Part shown: positions 5,600-8,288 of the stretch, in pieces
How the letters are laid out: the number at the start of each line of letters is the position of its first letter
Position numbering within the stretch: position 1 is the first letter of the stretch
Source of the DNA: Acidobacteriota bacterium
GTDB taxonomy: Bacteria; Acidobacteriota; Terriglobia; Terriglobales; Acidobacteriaceae
NCBI GenBank assembly: GCA_025353435.1
Contig: JANXQR010000172.1
Span: 1-8,288, forward strand
Length of the DNA stretch: 8,288 nucleotides
Reading direction: 5' to 3'
The notes under the pieces: generated by a model
What the model saw: the letters and a program-made list of their open reading frames with translations, nothing else
Told to the model about the DNA's origin: nothing
The model's database searches: none
Made by a program: the position numbers and the translations under genes

Positions 5600-7604
5600 C
5601 ACAGCCTCCTTGGGAAACCGCAATTCCCAACTCGCGACACAGAAAGGCTATTCGGCGCGCCAGCGCGGGGATTCGAACCGAGAGAGGCAACATCGGCGAG
5701 TGGCCCCGTTCGTCGCTGTAGTCCACGATTACAGGATGCCTCTGACCGGGTCCCGACTGAAGAAGGGCCGCCATCTTACGCACGTGCGCCGGATTGCAAC
5801 GGTCGTCCTTGTCTCCGGTGACAAAGAGGGCCGCGGGGTAATCGACGTCTTCGGCGACGTGGTGATAGGGAGAATAAGCGTAGAGAGCCTGAAAATCCTG
5901 CGGATCGTCGACGGTTCCATACTCGTAGTTCCATCTCACCGCCTGGTCGAATGATTCGTACCGGACCATGTCAAGCAGGGGTGCGATGCACAGTATGGCT
6001 CCGAACAGATCAGGACGCTGTGTCATCGCGACAGCTACCAAGAGACCGGAGTTCGAGCCGCCGAAGATCGCAAGCTGTCGCGGTGTGGTCAGAGCCTGCG
6101 CGCAAAGCCACTGCGCCGCGGCGAGGAAATCGTCAAAGGAGGCCTGGCGTTTTCGAGTGCGCCCGGCGTCATGCCATGCCTTGCCAAACTCTCCGCCCCC
6201 GCGAATATGAGGCACCGCAAAGATCGCGCCTAGCTCGGTGAGGACAGTTGCGAGCACTGAAAATTGCGCCGTGGTTGCCAAACCGAACCCGCCGTAGCTG
6301 GTCATGATCACGGGCCGCGCGCCGACGCCCGGCTTATCGCATTTCGCCGATACCAGCGTCAGCGGGACCTCCGTGCCGTCTTGCGACAAGATGGTGGTTT
6401 CGTGAACATCAACGCGCCTGCTCCGATCAGGTGGCCCTTGTTGATGCCAAAGGACGGGCGTCTTGTCGGGCGCGCGATAATCGTAGATCGCAGGCGGAAT
6501 ATCGAAAGATTCGAAGGTATAGAAGAATCTGTCCGTCGCCTGCGCTGGAGAGGGAAGGATGCGAACCGTCCCATCCCGCGGCACGTCGACTGAATCTGCG
6601 CGTTGACCACTCGAATGCCACGCGTCAATCACGGTTGCACCCCGTTCCATGTAGCTCACGAAGAGATGATCTTGTGTGATGGCGAACTGCTGGATCGGAA
6701 CCTTCTTTTCCGGAACGAAGACCCCTAGTTCTTTACCTCGTCTCGACAATTCGATGATCCGCGAGCTGCCTCTCTCGGTCTCGGCCAGGATCAGAATGCG
6801 ATCGTGCCAAAGAATCGGGCAGTACGGTGCCCGTTTGTCTCGGAAAACCTGGACCCAGTCAGGCGCGCCGTCATGAAGCTCCGCGATCCAGAAATCCGAA
6901 ACGAGTTCCGGTCCTTGCGGATGCAGCCAGAGGGCTCCCAGCAAGCGGGCATTTGCCCTCAGGGTAAGCCGGCTGCCCTTTGTTTTGGGAGTGCGGAAGA
7001 CAACGGCTTGCCGCCCCACCGAACCGAACGGTTCATAACAGATCGTGTGCGTGTCAAGGTGTTGACCGGTCTCATGGCAGTAAAAATAGCCCCTATGGGA
7101 GAGAGCCATGCCGCGCGCATAGCCGCGCGGAATCCTGCTTGGGAGAATTGCACGGGCGTCGACGTCAAGAATCTGGAGCTGCTTGCCGTCCTCACCTCCG
7201 CGCTTCACCTCAAATACCAGGAGACTTCCGTCGGCCGAGATCCGATGAATGCCGACCGACGCGAATCGCCCTTCATGCGATGGGTCGACCAACATGCACT
7301 CGTTGGTGCCGGAGATTTCGCGCATGTAGATGCAGCCTTGTTCTTGTCCCACCTCCCGCTTTCGATAAAAATACCGGCCTCGAACGTATGCTGGCTGATC
7401 AATGACTTCGACGTCGAGATAATTTCTCACGCGACGCTCGATGGCGCCAAGTTCGGGGCAGAAAGCGAAGTATTCCTCGCAACGCCGTTGCTGAATACGA
7501 ATCCACTCTTCAGTTGCAGCCAAATTACGGCTTTCAAGCCATCGATAAGGATCCCTGACGACTGAGTTGTGGATGACTTCTTCGACGGGGCCCGTTACTC
7601 GCAT
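5580..7604 (-). CDS. Prolyl oligopeptidase (S9A family), cytoplasmic
   Basis: A 674-residue serine peptidase of the usual S9A length. The N-terminal part carries the family opening DPYRWLE (18-24), then a beta-propeller (about 70-395), then the alpha/beta-hydrolase domain. Active-site elements visible are Ser517 in GGSNSG, the acid in GDKDDR (Asp600 or Asp601), His635 in ERGHSP, oxyanion Tyr437 in SYGGFG, and the HIRGGGEFG segment. The common GGSNGG is GGSNSG here, a conservative change just after the nucleophile. No signal peptide is visible, so it should act in the cytoplasm on short proline-containing peptides. It overlaps the kinase gene by 10 bases, with GGAGG 4 bases before its ATG, and overlaps B2 by 20 bases, so it belongs to the peptide operon. 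Possible roles are trimming the precursor or leader, degrading the product, or opening an isopeptide bond as AtxE2-type relatives do. The sequence does not decide between them. Confidence 0.93.
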   Translation of the reverse strand: MRVTGPVEEVIHNSVVRDPYRWLESRNLAATEEWIRIQQRRCEEYFAFCPELGAIERRVRNYLDVEVIDQPAYVRGRYFYRKREVGQEQGCIYMREISGTNECMLVDPSHEGRFASVGIHRISADGSLLVFEVKRGGEDGKQLQILDVDARAILPSRIPRGYARGMALSHRGYFYCHETGQHLDTHTICYEPFGSVGRQAVVFRTPKTKGSRLTLRANARLLGALWLHPQGPELVSDFWIAELHDGAPDWVQVFRDKRAPYCPILWHDRILILAETERGSSRIIELSRRGKELGVFVPEKKVPIQQFAITQDHLFVSYMERGATVIDAWHSSGQRADSVDVPRDGTVRILPSPAQATDRFFYTFESFDIPPAIYDYRAPDKTPVLWHQQGPPDRSRRVDVHETTILSQDGTEVPLTLVSAKCDKPGVGARPVIMTSYGGFGLATTAQFSVLATVLTELGAIFAVPHIRGGGEFGKAWHDAGRTRKRQASFDDFLAAAQWLCAQALTTPRQLAIFGGSNSGLLVAVAMTQRPDLFGAILCIAPLLDMVRYESFDQAVRWNYEYGTVDDPQDFQALYAYSPYHHVAEDVDYPAALFVTGDKDDRCNPAHVRKMAALLQSGPGQRHPVIVDYSDERGHSPMLPLSVRIPALARRIAFLCRELGIAVSQGGCDETARI
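5605..5611 (-). promoter_or_regulatory. Ribosome binding site deciding the B2 start
   Basis: AAGGAGG on the - strand, 5 bases before the ATG at 5599. It lies inside the 3' end of the prolyl oligopeptidase gene and argues against the longer TTG start at 5623. Confidence 0.8.
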
Positions 7605-8288
7605 AGGACCTCCATGAGCAAGGAGTCCTTCGCGGCTCGATCCATGTGCCGGGCCAAGCTCCGCGCGTAGCTTTCAAACTGCGGTCGGGCGCCTCGAGCC
7701 TGCCCAATCCAGTCGCCGCGGCCATAGAGACAAGCGTAGATCGCTAGAAGTGGTGTCAAGGCAATCGCTCCATCCAGAATTCCCGCGGCCAGCCATGGCG
7801 ACCAGCAATCCCGATAACAGGCTCGAACACCTTCGGCGTGGGCCTGGCTCAATTGGCAAAGGCGTTCGCAGGATAGAAGCGGATTGCCAACCGCAGCTTC
7901 GCTCCAGTCCGTAAAGACGAATTTCGCGCCGTCCGAGAGGATGTTGCCTGCATTCAGATCGTTGTGGATCAAGGCGTCCGGTATATCGAACGCCTCCAGG
8001 CGAAAACACGCATCGCGCAAAATCTCACCCAATTCGAGCAGTCGATCGCGGCTAAGGGGGGCAGACTTCGTGGACGTTTGCCGCGCCATTGCATCGATCA
8101 AGTACGCGATCACCGAGTCTATATGACTTTTCAGCACAGGCAAGCGCAGATCGAACGCACCCGCGGCCAGCAAGTCGTCAGTCTGGCCGACGGTCAGAAG
8201 CTGAAGCCTGGCCATGCGTTTCGCTGCCGCCACGAGTTCGTCCGGACTGGGAGCATCGGGTAACGGATCGCCCGCATCCTCAGTGAGC
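7595..8288 (-). CDS. APH-type phosphotransferase, C-terminal lobe (5' partial)
   Basis: The frame is open to the right edge of the window, so the start and the ATP-binding N-lobe are outside. A GTG at 8233 is in frame but there is no reason to prefer it. Numbering from that GTG, the catalytic loop HNDLNAGN is at 90-97 (His90, Asp92, Asn97), and FTDWSEA at 107-113 supplies the metal-binding Asp109. These are the hallmarks of aminoglycoside/choline/homoserine kinase-like folds. The C-terminal part is helical, as in the family. It overlaps the prolyl oligopeptidase start by 10 bases and is the first visible gene of the operon. In this setting it may phosphorylate the peptide, as unrelated HPr-kinase-like enzymes do for some lasso peptides, or it may give self-protection or act on a small metabolite. 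The substrate is unknown. The kinase fold call is secure; the role is speculation. Confidence 0.85.
   Translation of the reverse strand, partial: LTEDAGDPLPDAPSPDELVAAAKRMARLQLLTVGQTDDLLAAGAFDLRLPVLKSHIDSVIAYLIDAMARQTSTKSAPLSRDRLLELGEILRDACFRLEAFDIPDALIHNDLNAGNILSDGAKFVFTDWSEAAVGNPLLSCERLCQLSQAHAEGVRACYRDCWSPWLAAGILDGAIALTPLLAIYACLYGRGDWIGQARGARPQFESYARSLARHMDRAAKDSLLMEVLCE

Noticed and set aside
5600..5623. Longer B2 version starting at TTG 5623
   Set aside because: The ATG at 5599 has AAGGAGG at 5 bases spacing. The extra eight residues are encoded by the ribosome site itself.
6804..7565. 253-codon open frame on the + strand
   Set aside because: Antisense to the prolyl oligopeptidase gene, which has its full catalytic triad. 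No domain is seen in the antisense product.

Overview
The window looks like a piece of a moderately GC-rich bacterial chromosome. An Acidobacteriota-like (Bryobacterales/Solibacter-type) host is my best guess. It rests on the style of the S9 hydrolase at the left edge and on the unusual lasso-like peptide operon, and cannot be proven from the sequence alone. There are seven protein-coding genes in two blocks that converge near position 3000. No RNA gene, insertion sequence or CRISPR array was seen.

Left block, + strand (1-2968). First comes the 3' part of an S9-type serine hydrolase that runs in from outside the window. It resembles the catalytic half of AtxE2-like lasso peptide isopeptidases. 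After a 145-base gap holding a perfect 10-base inverted repeat comes a complete fused pabB-pabC gene. It carries out both aminodeoxychorismate synthesis (component I) and aminodeoxychorismate lysis on the way to p-aminobenzoate and folate.

Right block, - strand (8288 down to 3074). This is a tightly packed operon read right to left: an APH-type phosphotransferase (5' end outside the window), a cytoplasmic prolyl oligopeptidase, a lasso B2-type transglutaminase-like leader peptidase, a lasso C-type asparagine synthetase homologue, and a 46-residue peptide gene. The peptide gene is absent from a long-ORF view. It overlaps the synthetase stop in an ATGA junction and has a strong AAGGAG site. Its N-terminus has the YxxPxI leader signature. 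Counting with the lasso leader register puts a Gly exactly at core position 1 and an Asp at ring position 9. The usual Thr at -2 is replaced by Ile, and the peptide ends in an acidic AYEADE.

Taken together, the right block is best read as a divergent lasso-peptide-like RiPP pathway. The peptide would be made from the last gene, cut by B2 and cyclised by C. It may also be modified by the kinase and processed or degraded by one of the two S9 enzymes. No leader-binding RRE (B1) gene and no exporter are visible; they may lie beyond 8288 or elsewhere. The precursor and its atypical leader/core junction are the most novel part of the window.
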